Assembly (NCBI RefSeq): GCF_902706605.1
Contig: NZ_CACSLH010000010.1
Coordinates: 1-64,000, forward strand
Length of the DNA: 64,000 bases
Origin: Enterococcus sp. CSURQ0835
GTDB taxonomy: Bacteria; Bacillota; Bacilli; Lactobacillales; Enterococcaceae
Reading direction: 5' to 3'
The notes below the pieces were generated by a model. It made no database searches. It was given only the letters and a program-made list of their open reading frames with translations, and had not been told where the DNA came from. How positions within the stretch are numbered: the first letter of the stretch is position 1; each line of letters begins with the position of its first letter. Shown in pieces: positions 8,444 through 17,038 of the stretch. A program made the position numbers and the translations under genes.

Positions 8444-8459
8444 GTTTCGTCACCACCCT

Positions 8460-9344
8460 TTATGGATTGAAAGAGGGACCATTTTGGGCTAATACGTATT
8501 CAATCGCTTGTGCCACACCGTTTTCTTCATTAGTTGCGGTATAATTGGTTGCGATTTGTTTGACTTCAGGTGCGGCATTGCCCATCGCAAAACTTGTTTT
8601 AGCATAGCTCAGCATACTGATGTCATTTAAATTATCACCGATCGCCATGATCTCGTCAGCGGTCAAGCCTTTTGATTCAGCGTAATGAGCTAGCGCGATC
8701 CCTTTTTGCGCATCTTGATGATTGATCTCAAGGTTCGTTTCTTCCGATGACGTAACGGCTAGTCCGCCTAGTGCGTGAAGTTTTTCTCTGATAGGCGCTA
8801 AGTGTTCAGGCCCGATTTTGTCAAAGGCGATGATCTTCAACACTTCTTCATCAGCTGCTAGGACTTGCTGTTGGATATTTTCCACATAGGTGAGAGGAAG
8901 TTTCAACATTTCTTTGGAAGTGGTTGCGATCGCTTGTTTTTTAGTCAGTTGTGGCATGATCTCTTGGGCGCGATCCGCAAAAAAATCGATCCGAAATGCT
9001 TGGTTCTGGGAATAAACATGTTCGTCGGTAAAAATCTCATAATAAATCTGTTGTGCGTCTAATAAATCTAAAATTTGAAAGGCTTTTTCCCGTTCGATCG
9101 GCGCAGCAAAGACTGTTTTTCCCGCTTCATCGATGATCCGAGCACCATTTAATAAAATCATCGGGACGTGGATGTCGGCATGATCGAGTGCAGATTTAGC
9201 GTGGGCGATACCGCGTCCAGTAGCTGTGATAAATTCGATGCCAGCTGCTTGGGCTTGTTTTACCGCAGCGATATTTTTTTCAGGGACTTCCATCGCGTGA
9301 TTTAGCAATGTACCGTCCATATCAGAAGCAATTAATTTGATCAA
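8460..9344 (-). CDS. Cof-type HAD-IIB family phosphatase
   Basis: 294-aa HAD-superfamily hydrolase of the Cof/YidA type. Motif I is DMDGTLL (residues 8-14) with the nucleophilic Asp, motif II lies in TATGRG, and motifs III/IV correspond to the lysine region and GDNLNDISM, where acidic residues bind Mg2+. The C2B cap domain lies between about residues 80 and 200. These enzymes dephosphorylate sugar phosphates or flavin and pyridoxal precursors, but specificity cannot be assigned. It starts with ATG and is first in a probable two-gene operon with the LURP-one gene. Confidence 0.88.
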   Translation of the reverse strand: MIKLIASDMDGTLLNHAMEVPEKNIAAVKQAQAAGIEFITATGRGIAHAKSALDHADIHVPMILLNGARIIDEAGKTVFAAPIEREKAFQILDLLDAQQIYYEIFTDEHVYSQNQAFRIDFFADRAQEIMPQLTKKQAIATTSKEMLKLPLTYVENIQQQVLAADEEVLKIIAFDKIGPEHLAPIREKLHALGGLAVTSSEETNLEINHQDAQKGIALAHYAESKGLTADEIMAIGDNLNDISMLSYAKTSFAMGNAAPEVKQIATNYTATNEENGVAQAIEYVLAQNGPSFNP

Positions 9345-9460
9345 ATTCTTTCACCTAACTTTCTTCTCGTTCTTAGTTAGTGTACCATATTCTCTAAACA
9401 GGTAAAGCCGACTAAACGGTTTCTTCATAAACTTTTGGGTCTGCTAAAGGAGTGTTACGA

Positions 9461-10144
9461 GTGAAAACGATTTTACACAATGACTGGCAAGAAATCTTAG
9501 CACCAGAATTTCAAAAACCTTACTATTTACAGCTGCGTGAATTTTTAAAACAGGAATACGCGACGCAAAAGATCCATCCTGACATGTATCATATTTTTGA
9601 GGCGCTGGAACTTACACCGTTTCACGCTGTCAAAGTCGTCATCTTAGGCCAAGATCCCTACCACGGATATAATCAAGCCCACGGTCTATCTTTTTCAGTT
9701 CAACCAGGAGTGAAAGTGCCGCCGTCTTTGCGCAATATTTACCAAGAATTGCAATTGGATCTGGGGATTCCACCTGTTGCACATGGGAATCTGACTAGTT
9801 GGGCCAAACAAGGTGTTTTATTATTGAACACGGTACTGACAGTTCGGGAAGGTCAGGCATACTCCCATCGCGGACATGGTTGGGAACAGTTGACTGATGT
9901 CATCATTGAAAAATTGAACGCTCGAACACAACCGATCGTGTTTATTTTGTGGGGTCGACCTGCACAAGAAAAAATCAAGATGATTGATACGACGAAACAC
10001 GCGATCATCAAGTCGCCACATCCGTCACCATTATCAGCGCATCGCGGCTTTTTTGGCTCGCGCCCGTTTTCAAAAACCAATCAAATTTTGCAAGATTGGG
10101 GTGAAGCACCGATCGATTGGCAACTGCCTGAAACAGTAGAGTGA
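9461..10144 (+). CDS. ung: Uracil-DNA glycosylase
   Basis: 227-aa family-1 uracil-DNA glycosylase, which removes uracil from DNA to start base excision repair. Motif A, GQDPYH, carries the catalytic Asp65, and the C-terminal [13 protein letters not shown] loop inserts into the DNA and carries the catalytic His. The start is GTG 9461 with AAAGGAG 8 nt upstream, giving MKTILHNDW. Two further codons upstream to 9452 lie within the ribosome binding site. It stands alone on the plus strand after the divergent HAD gene. Confidence 0.96.
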   Translation: MKTILHNDWQEILAPEFQKPYYLQLREFLKQEYATQKIHPDMYHIFEALELTPFHAVKVVILGQDPYHGYNQAHGLSFSVQPGVKVPPSLRNIYQELQLDLGIPPVAHGNLTSWAKQGVLLLNTVLTVREGQAYSHRGHGWEQLTDVIIEKLNARTQPIVFILWGRPAQEKIKMIDTTKHAIIKSPHPSPLSAHRGFFGSRPFSKTNQILQDWGEAPIDWQLPETVE

Positions 10145-10154
10145 GACAGCGCTT

Positions 10155-10204
10155 TCTGTTATAGGTACAATTTATGAAAAGAACGCTATTTCTTTTATAA
10201 CAGA
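10155..10204 (+). repeat. Nested inverted repeat between ung and pta
   Basis: TCTGTTATA (10155-10163) is perfectly repeated inverted as TATAACAGA (10196-10204). Between them AAAAGAA and TTCTTTT form an inner dyad. There is no T-tract, so it is not a standard terminator. It may be an operator or an mRNA structure. Confidence 0.4.
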
Positions 10205-10295
10205 TTTGTCATGGTGATACAGTAAAATTATTCTGTTGTTTTTCTAGGAAATGTTGTATGATAGGAAAGTAAACATTTACAGGAGGGATTTAACA

Positions 10296-11276
10296 GTGGA
10301 ATTATTTGACAGTTTGAAATTCAAAATCGTACGCCGCAACATCAAAATCGCATTTCCAGAAGCGACGGATGCGCGGATTTTAGGTGCCGCAGCTCGCATG
10401 AAATCAGAAGAACTTGTGGAACCGGTTTTAATCGGGAATCCAGCTGAGATCAAAAAAGCTGCCGATGCACGGGGAGTCCAATTAGAAAACTTTGAAGTCA
10501 TCGATCCAGATAACTTTGATCGTTGGGATGAAATGGTTGACGCGTTTGTTGAACGTCGGAAGGGTAAAGCGACAAAAGAGCAAGCCGAAAAAATCTTAAA
10601 AGATGAAAATTATTTTGGTACGATGTTGACTTACATGGGGATCACTGGCGGAATGGTGTCAGGTGCGATCCATTCAACTGGCGATACTGTTCGTCCCGCA
10701 CTTCAGATCATCAAAACAAAACCAGGTGTGAGCCGGACTAGCGGTGCCTTTTTAATGGTCCGTGGTCGTGATCAAGAACGTTACTTGTTCTCAGATTGTG
10801 CGATTAATGTGAATCCAAATGCTCAAGAGTTGGCAGAAATCGCGATTGATTCTGCTCGGACAGCCGAGTTATTTGATATTGAACCAAAAGTTGCCATGTT
10901 AAGCTTTTCAACAAAAGGTTCTGCTAAATCACCAGAAGTCGATAAAGTCGTAGAAGCTACGAAGATCGCCAAAGAAATGGCGCCTGATATCGTTTTAGAT
11001 GGTGAATTGCAATTTGACGCTTCGTATGTCGCAAACGTTGCGCAATTAAAAGCGCCGCATTCAGAAGTTGCGGGTAAAGCAACCGTCTTCGTCTTCCCAG
11101 AATTACAATCAGGAAATATCGGTTACAAGATTGCTCAACGTTTAGGAAACTTCGAAGCAATCGGCCCAATCTTGCAAGGTTTGAACAAACCAGTATCTGA
11201 CCTTTCTCGTGGTGCCAATGAAGAAGATGTCTATAAACTTTCCATCATCACAGCTGCTCAAACATTGATGGATTAA
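10296..11276 (+). CDS. pta: Phosphate acetyltransferase
   Basis: 326-aa phosphotransacetylase, interconverting acetyl-CoA and acetyl phosphate as part of acetate and ATP formation. The family blocks SRTSGAFLM, CAINVNPNAQELAEIA and VFPELQSGNIGYK are present. The length is that of the short Firmicutes type, without the N-terminal regulatory domain of enteric enzymes. The start is GTG 10296 behind AGGAGGG, giving MELFDSLKFK as in enterococci. The codons upstream to 10251 lack a ribosome binding site. A terminator follows. Confidence 0.96.
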   Translation: MELFDSLKFKIVRRNIKIAFPEATDARILGAAARMKSEELVEPVLIGNPAEIKKAADARGVQLENFEVIDPDNFDRWDEMVDAFVERRKGKATKEQAEKILKDENYFGTMLTYMGITGGMVSGAIHSTGDTVRPALQIIKTKPGVSRTSGAFLMVRGRDQERYLFSDCAINVNPNAQELAEIAIDSARTAELFDIEPKVAMLSFSTKGSAKSPEVDKVVEATKIAKEMAPDIVLDGELQFDASYVANVAQLKAPHSEVAGKATVFVFPELQSGNIGYKIAQRLGNFEAIGPILQGLNKPVSDLSRGANEEDVYKLSIITAAQTLMD

Positions 11277-11289
11277 AAAATCGACCCAG

Positions 11290-11323
11290 ACCGCTCATCA
11301 AATCCGATGAGCGGTTTTTTTTT
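11290..11323 (+). terminator. pta terminator
   Basis: ACCGCTCATC (11290-11299) and GATGAGCGGT (11306-11315) form a 10-bp stem followed by nine T. Confidence 0.9.
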
Positions 11324-11421
11324 GCTAAAACAAAATGGTGGTCCGTCGCATTATTCGTACACTTTCCTTTTTTTTAGAGAATCGGTATACTGAACAAGAT
11401 GATGCGAGAGGAGCAAATGAA

Positions 11422-11877
11422 ATGGAAATAAAAAATGTAGCGGCAATGGAAGCGTTGGGCGAAGCAATCGGGCGAGCAGCGCACCCCAGTGATAATTTGA
11501 TCTTGACGGGAGACTTAGGCGCCGGTAAAACCACACTTGCTAAAGGTATCGCGCGTGGACTAGGGATTGGGCAGATGATCAAAAGTCCGACTTACACGAT
11601 CATTCGTGAGTACCAACAAGGCCGCATTCCGCTTTATCACATGGATGTTTATCGAATCACACAAGGCGCTGATGATCTTGGATTAGATGATTATTTTGAA
11701 GGGGATGGCCTCAGTGTGATCGAGTGGGGCAATCAGCTGGCAGAATTTAAACCATTGGATTATTTGGAGCTTACCATTACAAAAACAACAACTGAAACGC
11801 GCAGTGTAACGTTAACAGCTTTTGGTGAACAAGCCGAAGCATTTAAAAAGCGAATTCAACAAGAGGTGACACGATGA
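11422..11877 (+). CDS. tsaE: tRNA threonylcarbamoyladenosine biosynthesis ATPase TsaE
   Basis: 151-aa P-loop ATPase that works with TsaB and TsaD to make t6A37 in ANN-decoding tRNAs. The Walker A is TGDLGAGKTT (residues 29-38), followed by SPTYTI and the YHMDVYR motif typical of the family. The start is ATG 11422 with GAGGAG 8 nt upstream. The longer frame to 11335 overlaps the preceding terminator region. Its last four bases overlap the following acetyltransferase (ATGA), implying translational coupling. Confidence 0.93.
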   Translation: MEIKNVAAMEALGEAIGRAAHPSDNLILTGDLGAGKTTLAKGIARGLGIGQMIKSPTYTIIREYQQGRIPLYHMDVYRITQGADDLGLDDYFEGDGLSVIEWGNQLAEFKPLDYLELTITKTTTETRSVTLTAFGEQAEAFKKRIQQEVTR

Positions 11878-12395
11878 GCGATGTATCAATCACGATCCGT
11901 GAGGCGATCCCAGCTGACGCCGCCGAGATTTTAGCTGTGATGAAACAATTAAGTAGGGAAACGGATTTTTTAGTGTTAGATGAAGTCGGCATGCAATTGA
12001 CGCCAGAGCTGTTGGCGTTAAACTTAGCAGATATTTATGAAAGTGAGAATAATTTACTGTTACTGGCATTAGCTGATGAAAAAATCATCGGAACAGCTTC
12101 GGTTAAGGCGGCAGTCGATCCGTCTGTTGCCCATATCGGTGAAATCGGGATCAGTATTTTAAAAGCTTACTGGGGCATCGGACTCGGTAGTGCACTCTTA
12201 GAAGAAATTATCGTGTGGGCTCAAGCAAGCGGTGTGATTCGACGTTTGGAATTGACCGTTCAAGTTCGCAACACACGTGCTATCGGATTGTATCAAAAAT
12301 TTGATTTTGTCAAAGAAGGCACCTTGGCGCGAGGTGTCCGAAGCGCAGAAGGTGAATTTTTGCCAGTGGATTTAATGCGGCGCTTGATCGATTAG
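11874..12395 (+). CDS. GNAT family N-acetyltransferase
   Basis: 173-aa GCN5-related acetyltransferase. The acetyl-CoA-binding region is IGISILKAYWGIGLGSALLEE, corresponding to the R/Q-x-x-G-x-G/A loop, followed by the terminal VRNTRAIGLYQKFDF. The substrate is unknown. It is translationally coupled to tsaE (overlap 11874-11877). In other Firmicutes an acetyltransferase gene often follows tsaE, which may point to RNA or ribosomal-protein modification, but that is only contextual. Confidence 0.8.
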   Translation: MSDVSITIREAIPADAAEILAVMKQLSRETDFLVLDEVGMQLTPELLALNLADIYESENNLLLLALADEKIIGTASVKAAVDPSVAHIGEIGISILKAYWGIGLGSALLEEIIVWAQASGVIRRLELTVQVRNTRAIGLYQKFDFVKEGTLARGVRSAEGEFLPVDLMRRLID

Positions 12396-12420
12396 CTGTG
12401 AAACAATTTAGAGCGAAAAA

Positions 12421-12462
12421 AAGTCTGAGCCTACGCAATTTAGCAAGCTCAGACTTTTTTAT
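12421..12462 (+). terminator. Bidirectional terminator
   Basis: AAGTCTGAGC (12421-12430) pairs with GCTCAGACTT (12447-12456), with A-rich sequence before and T-rich after. It separates the convergent acetyltransferase and esterase genes. Confidence 0.85.
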
Positions 12463-12493
12463 TTTTTCGTTTATCTTTTAACAAAGCGCTAGT

Positions 12494-13279
12494 TTAATCT
12501 ATTTTGAACAAATTTTGTTTCACAAAAAGTAAAGCTTGGGGATAAGCTGTTGATAAGTAGCCTTCACCATGGGCGCTGCCGGGGATCAACTGAGTCACCG
12601 TTTCAATTTGTTCTTGGCTCAGTGCGTGTTGTAATTTGAATACACCACTTAAAGGAACGAATTCATTTAATGAATTAGCCAAGAAAAGTGGTCCGCTCGT
12701 TTTGGTGACGCGTTGCAACGGATCGGCTTGAGTAAGTAACGCTTCATCTCCAGCTACATAGTTTAAGACGAACCATTTATAAAACGGATCATTGGCACCA
12801 TCTTGATCGATTTTACTAGAAGCTTTTCGATCGAAATGCTGTTCTTGATTCATCGCAGCGACGACATCTTCATGTTGAGAGACCCAATCGATTAAATCGA
12901 TGATCCCCGACCAAGAGACCGCGGGAATGCCTTTTTGCAGCGCCAATTCAATGGCAAGGTTGCCGCCTGCTGATGAGCCCCATGCGGCGAGTTTTCCTTT
13001 GAACTGTGGAAAATTTGTCAGTGTCCATTGGTAAACATTTAGCAAGTCCATCACTGGTGCAGGATACAGATTTTGTGGTGCCAAGCGATAGTTTGGGACG
13101 ATCACCGTAAAGTCCTCTGCTACTAATTTTTCTGCTAAATGCTGATCTTTTTGTTTATCTCCACGAAACCAGCCGCCACCGTGGATCAAAATAATCCCGG
13201 CTTTTGCGTGGGAAGCTTCATAAACGTCTAATGCTGATTGATTTTTTTCATCATAAACGACTGTTTGCATCACGTTCAC
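12494..13279 (-). CDS. Alpha/beta hydrolase (esterase/lipase-like)
   Basis: 261-aa alpha/beta hydrolase of the hormone-sensitive-lipase-like/BD-FAE type. The oxyanion-hole motif HGGGWFRGD is near residue 34, the nucleophile elbow is WGSSAGGN with serine around residue 100, and the catalytic His is probably in SAHGEGY near the C-terminus. No signal peptide is seen, so it is likely cytoplasmic. It begins directly after the small gene ending at 13280 and shares its direction with the next two genes, suggesting an operon that also holds a YcaC-like hydrolase. Confidence 0.82.
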   Translation of the reverse strand: MNVMQTVVYDEKNQSALDVYEASHAKAGIILIHGGGWFRGDKQKDQHLAEKLVAEDFTVIVPNYRLAPQNLYPAPVMDLLNVYQWTLTNFPQFKGKLAAWGSSAGGNLAIELALQKGIPAVSWSGIIDLIDWVSQHEDVVAAMNQEQHFDRKASSKIDQDGANDPFYKWFVLNYVAGDEALLTQADPLQRVTKTSGPLFLANSLNEFVPLSGVFKLQHALSQEQIETVTQLIPGSAHGEGYLSTAYPQALLFVKQNLFKID

Positions 13280-13621
13280 CTACTTTAATTGTTCCAATTC
13301 TTTTAAGACGGCTAATAACTCATCGTGGGCTTGTTCATAGTCGTCAAGCTGAGTAGCGAATTTTTCATTGAAGCCTTCTAAGCCGTCCATCGCAAACGCT
13401 GCTTCATAAGGATAAACAGCTTGATAGGCTTTTGTGAAGCGTTCATAAAGTTCGGTTTTTTCTGCTAACTGCAATGCGATTTGGATTGTTTTGAAATCAG
13501 TATAAGCTAACTCAAATTGAACGGCCCAGCGTCGCATGAATTCATGCTGATTTTGAATATGCCGGAAATGATGTTCAGTGGTCCATTGTAAATTAGTTAC
13601 AGATGCTGCGATTTCTAACAT
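13280..13621 (-). CDS. Hypothetical protein, helical
   Basis: Small, mostly alpha-helical, soluble protein of about 113 aa (119 if the ATG at 13639 is used). I do not recognise a family. It is rich in aromatic and charged residues, with an acidic C-terminus ending in a leucine/glutamate helix. The start at 13621 is preferred because the GAAGTGAG stretch gives a weak ribosome binding site, and either start is possible. It lies between the esterase and isochorismatase-like genes on the same strand, separated by 0 and about 30 nt. Confidence 0.6.
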   Translation of the reverse strand: MLEIAASVTNLQWTTEHHFRHIQNQHEFMRRWAVQFELAYTDFKTIQIALQLAEKTELYERFTKAYQAVYPYEAAFAMDGLEGFNEKFATQLDDYEQAHDELLAVLKELEQLK

Positions 13622-13654
13622 TTCACTCACTTCTTTCATCGTGACTGTGACTGA

Positions 13655-14275
13655 CTAAACTAATTTCAAAAAGATTCCTTTATCTTGCATCGCTTTGACA
13701 AATTTCGGTACGTTTTCAGTCCTGTCCCAATCCCGTTGGAACTCACAGGCTAATTGCGCAAAACTAGTTAATTGAGCGCCAGCTTGTTCCATGCGCCGCA
13801 ATGCAGTTTCATGGGCGATCTTGCTCGTTCCACCAACGGCATCGACAACCGGATAGACTTCATAGCCTTCTTTTAAGGCATCTAGCGCAGGGAAGGTCAA
13901 ACAAGCTTCCGTCCAAAGTGCGGCGATAATAATTTTTTTGCGGCCAGTCTTGACTACCGCATCATAAAAATCTTGGTCTTCCCAAGCATTGATGGAAGTC
14001 CGATCATAGCTCGTTTCATTTTCTAATAAGGCTTTTAATTGTGGGATCGTATCTTGATTGCGGCCGGTAGCCACGTTAACGGTAGAAAGAATCACTGGTA
14101 CGTCATAAGCTTTCATCAAGCCAGTCACCGCCGTGATATTTTCAATCAGTTCATGACGGTCCATCGAGTTGATGGAGTTGATCTGGGTAGGTTGATAATC
14201 AATTAAGACAAAGACACTGTTTTCAGGCGCTAATAATTCATCTTTTTGTGGGTCGCGCGGTGCTTTACTAGTCAT
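13655..14275 (-). CDS. Isochorismatase-like (YcaC-type) cysteine hydrolase
   Basis: 206-aa member of the isochorismatase-like cysteine hydrolase fold. The N-terminal FVLIDYQ carries the catalytic Asp and WTEACL the nucleophilic Cys after a cis-peptide-like turn. INAWEDQDF and the C-terminal GAQLTSFAQLACEFQRDW closely resemble E. coli YcaC, an octameric hydrolase of unknown substrate. It is first of three tightly packed minus-strand genes. No cofactor-synthesis neighbours suggest true isochorismatase or nicotinamidase activity. Confidence 0.82.
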   Translation of the reverse strand: MTSKAPRDPQKDELLAPENSVFVLIDYQPTQINSINSMDRHELIENITAVTGLMKAYDVPVILSTVNVATGRNQDTIPQLKALLENETSYDRTSINAWEDQDFYDAVVKTGRKKIIIAALWTEACLTFPALDALKEGYEVYPVVDAVGGTSKIAHETALRRMEQAGAQLTSFAQLACEFQRDWDRTENVPKFVKAMQDKGIFLKLV

Positions 14276-14402
14276 TTTTACATCATCCTTTCTTTGATCA
14301 ACCTCAGAGTACTGCTTTTACTAATAAAAAGAAAGTTAAACGCTTTTTACATTCTGATTCGGTAAAAAAACTAGAAAATAAGCAGCTAAAATGACTTTTT
14401 CA

Positions 14403-14448
14403 AACAAAAAAGCAGACGAGCTCGAAATTTTTTCTTCACTCATCTGCT
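14403..14448 (-). terminator. Terminator of the exoA/exonuclease operon
   Basis: On the minus strand AGCAGATGAG and CTCGTCTGCT pair (one G-U), followed by TTTTTTG. It begins a few bases after the stop codon at 14455. Confidence 0.8.
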
Positions 14449-14454
14449 ACTATT

Positions 14455-14988
14455 TTATTGCGGTAAGACTAATTTTTTTAACGGCTCAATGCCAAATCGT
14501 TTTTCTTGTGTAAGTAAAATCTTTGCACACGCTCGGCTGTCTTCTAGCGCATCATGGTGATGGTCTAATGGAATCTGTAATTGTTCACAGACCGTGTTCA
14601 GCCGATGGTTAACAAAATTTGGATAAAGCTTACGGCTGGTCCGCACGGTACATAAAGATAAGTAATGAGGTTGCGGGATGTCATAATAAGCTAAACACCC
14701 AGCCAAGACTTTCGTATCAAAACCAGCATTGTGAGCCACGATTAACCGATTGGCTTGATAATATTTTTCGATCTCGCGCCAGACAGTTGGAAACTTCGGA
14801 GCATCAGCTACATCTTTTTCGTGGATGCCGTGGATCTGGATATTTTTCCAAAAAAAGTCGGTCTCCGGTTTGATGAGGGAATAATATTCGCCGACGATCT
14901 GGCTGTCTTTGACCATCACCAGTGCGAGGGAACAGGCGCTGTGTGGTTCGTAAGTCGCCGTCTCAAAATCCATTGCGATGAAATTCAG
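14455..14988 (-). CDS. DnaQ/PolC-like DEDDh 3'-5' exonuclease, probable CTG start
   Basis: 177-aa exonuclease of the DnaQ-like superfamily. Exo I is MDFETA, exo II contains HNAGFD, and exo III has the HxxxxD pattern in HHDALEDSRA. These enzymes remove nucleotides from DNA or RNA 3' ends, and this short stand-alone form is common in Firmicutes. The start is notable. The GTG at 14997 lies inside the AGGAGGT ribosome binding site (15002-14996), while a CTG at 14988 sits 7 nt beyond it and gives the usual NFIAMDFETA N-terminus. The other option is the ATG at 14973, which has poor spacing. The gene follows exoA, whose TAG stop overlaps the ribosome binding site. Confidence 0.8.
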   Translation of the reverse strand: MNFIAMDFETATYEPHSACSLALVMVKDSQIVGEYYSLIKPETDFFWKNIQIHGIHEKDVADAPKFPTVWREIEKYYQANRLIVAHNAGFDTKVLAGCLAYYDIPQPHYLSLCTVRTSRKLYPNFVNHRLNTVCEQLQIPLDHHHDALEDSRACAKILLTQEKRFGIEPLKKLVLPQ

Positions 14989-15000
14989 AGAAAACACCTC

Positions 15001-15756
15001 CTATAAATTGATCTCTAGTTCCACTGGACAGTGGTCGCTGCCGGTGATATCGGTTAAGATCTTCGCGTCAACCAATTGATCAGCTAAACGTTTTGAAACG
15101 ACAAAGTAATCGATTCGCCACCCCGCATTGTTTTGACGCGCGTGGAAACGATAGCTCCACCATGAATAAACGCCCGTTGTCTCGGGATAAAAATAGCGGA
15201 AAGTATCCAAGTAGCCAGCAGCCAATAATTCAGTGAATTTTTCGCGTTCTTGTGGGGTGAAGCCCGCATTTTTTTGATTGGTCTTCCAGTTTTTTAGATC
15301 GATCTTTTCATGGGCGACATTGAGGTCACCACAAAAGATCACCGGTTTTTGAGCATTCAATTGATTGAGGTACTGTAAAAAAGCACGTTCCCACTCCATT
15401 CGGTAATCCAAACGTTTTAGTTCGCTTTGAGAATTAGGCGTGTAACAAGTCACGACAAAATAATTTTCATATTCTAACGTGATCAAACGTCCTTCTTGAT
15501 CATGTTCCGGAATCCCCATACCGTAAGTTACGTGAAGCGGTTCATATTTAGTAAAGATCGCGGTCCCGGAATAACCTTTCTTTTCGGCGTAGTTCCAATA
15601 TTGAAAATAACCGGGCAAGTCTAATTCGATTTGACCCGCTTGTAGTTTCGTTTCTTGCAAACAGAAAAAATCAGCATCTAATTGGGTAAAGACTTCCATA
15701 AAATTCTTTTTAACGATGGCTCGCAAACCATTGACGTTCCACGAGATGAGTTTCAA
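15001..15756 (-). CDS. exoA: Exodeoxyribonuclease III / AP endonuclease
   Basis: 251-aa EEP-superfamily AP endonuclease of the ExoA/Xth type, acting in base excision repair. It has WNVNGLRA at the N-terminus, LQETKLQ with the metal-binding Glu, GDLNVAH, WWSYR and the terminal SDHCPVEL. The start is TTG at 15756 behind GAGGAGG, giving MKLISWNVNG as in homologues. The longer frame to 15825 has no support. It probably forms an operon with the exonuclease gene that follows. Confidence 0.95.
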   Translation of the reverse strand: MKLISWNVNGLRAIVKKNFMEVFTQLDADFFCLQETKLQAGQIELDLPGYFQYWNYAEKKGYSGTAIFTKYEPLHVTYGMGIPEHDQEGRLITLEYENYFVVTCYTPNSQSELKRLDYRMEWERAFLQYLNQLNAQKPVIFCGDLNVAHEKIDLKNWKTNQKNAGFTPQEREKFTELLAAGYLDTFRYFYPETTGVYSWWSYRFHARQNNAGWRIDYFVVSKRLADQLVDAKILTDITGSDHCPVELEINL

Positions 15757-15878
15757 AAAAATTCCTCCTCTAACTAGCATCGCTCTCATTGTAAAACACT
15801 TCTGGCAAAATGCCAAAGCTTGCACGCTTCCTTTAGCGAAAAAGTAAAAAATAGCAACTGTGTTTTTGGTCAGAGGTG

Positions 15879-15905
15879 GCGAGAATAAATCTCGCGTGCT
15901 AAAAT
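15879..15905 (+). promoter_or_regulatory. murB promoter with dyad in the spacer
   Basis: TAAAAT (15900-15905) preceded by TGC forms an extended -10. A perfect dyad, GCGAGA-N5-TCTCGC (15879-15895), sits directly upstream where a repressor or activator could contact the promoter. Confidence 0.5.
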
Positions 15906-15936
15906 AGTTGAGACGCTACAAGAAAGGATCAGGATT

Positions 15937-16842
15937 GTGAAAAAAGAGATGTTGACAAAAGAACTTCCAACTGTGAAATTATTATTCGATGAACCGTTGA
16001 TGAATTATACTTTTACGAAAACCGGGGGACCGGCTGACGTATTAGCTTTTCCTAAAAATAATCAAGAGGTCAAAGCATTGCTAGACTTTGCTCGTGCGCA
16101 AGATTTGCCTTGGCTTGTCCTAGGGAATGCCAGCAATTTGATCGTTCGCGATGGTGGAATTCGTGGAATCGTGATCATGTTGACTGATATGACCGAGATC
16201 AAAGCTGCAGGAAATCTTGTGACAGCCCAAGCTGGTGCGAAGCTGATCGACACCACCTATGTCGCATTGGATCATTCATTAGCTGGTTTTGAATTTGCGT
16301 GCGGTATCCCCGGCAGCATCGGTGGGGCGGTCTTCATGAATGCAGGAGCTTATGATGGACAGTTGCAAGATGTCTTTCAGTCAGCTGAGATTTTATTGGC
16401 TGATGGAACGATCGAAACGTGGACGAGCGAGCAGATGAATTTTGCATATCGGCATTCAGCGGTTCAAGATCAACCAGCGATCGTGTTAAGTGCCACGTTT
16501 GAATTAACACTGGGTGACCATGATCAAATCGAAAAACGGATGACTGAATTGACCGAGTTGCGGCAATTGAAACAGCCGTTAGAGTATCCTTCTTGTGGCA
16601 GTGTGTTCAAACGCCCAGTGGGACATTTCACTGGTAAATTGATCCAAGAAGCCGGCTTGCAAGGCTTAAAATGGGGCGGCGCGCAAATCTCAGAAAAACA
16701 CGCGGGCTTCATTGTAAATATTGATCACGCAACAGCAACAGACTACATCGAATTGATCGCGCACATTCAACAAGTGATCAAAGAAAAATTTGATGTGACT
16801 TTGGAAACCGAAGTCCGAATCATTGGTGAAGAACCAAAATAA
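15937..16842 (+). CDS. murB: UDP-N-acetylenolpyruvoylglucosamine reductase
   Basis: 301-aa FAD-dependent MurB, reducing UDP-GlcNAc-enolpyruvate to UDP-MurNAc in peptidoglycan synthesis. The FAD-binding blocks TKTGGPADVLAFP, LGNASNLIVRDGG and CGIPGSIGG are visible. The catalytic region includes YPSCGSVFKRP and the C-terminal Glu in LETEVRIIG. This is the short type II MurB of Gram-positives. The start is GTG 15937 behind AAGAAAGGAT; the ATG at 15949 is an alternative. It is monocistronic, ending in a terminator. Confidence 0.96.
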   Translation: MKKEMLTKELPTVKLLFDEPLMNYTFTKTGGPADVLAFPKNNQEVKALLDFARAQDLPWLVLGNASNLIVRDGGIRGIVIMLTDMTEIKAAGNLVTAQAGAKLIDTTYVALDHSLAGFEFACGIPGSIGGAVFMNAGAYDGQLQDVFQSAEILLADGTIETWTSEQMNFAYRHSAVQDQPAIVLSATFELTLGDHDQIEKRMTELTELRQLKQPLEYPSCGSVFKRPVGHFTGKLIQEAGLQGLKWGGAQISEKHAGFIVNIDHATATDYIELIAHIQQVIKEKFDVTLETEVRIIGEEPK

Positions 16843-16843
16843 A

Positions 16844-16892
16844 AAAATCAGGAGTCAGACGCAACATCAGTCAGGCTCCTGATTTTTATTTT
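16844..16892 (+). terminator. murB terminator
   Basis: AAAATCAGGAG (16844-16854) pairs with CTCCTGATTTT (16876-16886), followed by T-rich sequence. Confidence 0.85.
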
Positions 16893-17038
16893 TTCCGAGT
16901 AAGCAATTGTTAAGCGTTCTCATAATGAAACTGCCAAAAATATTCGAACCTTGATGAATAATTGATGTTTTTTATTTTGTTTTTTCCTGTATCTTAAATG
17001 AGAAGAGCAAAGCAGTAACTTTTTAGGAGGAGCAGGAG

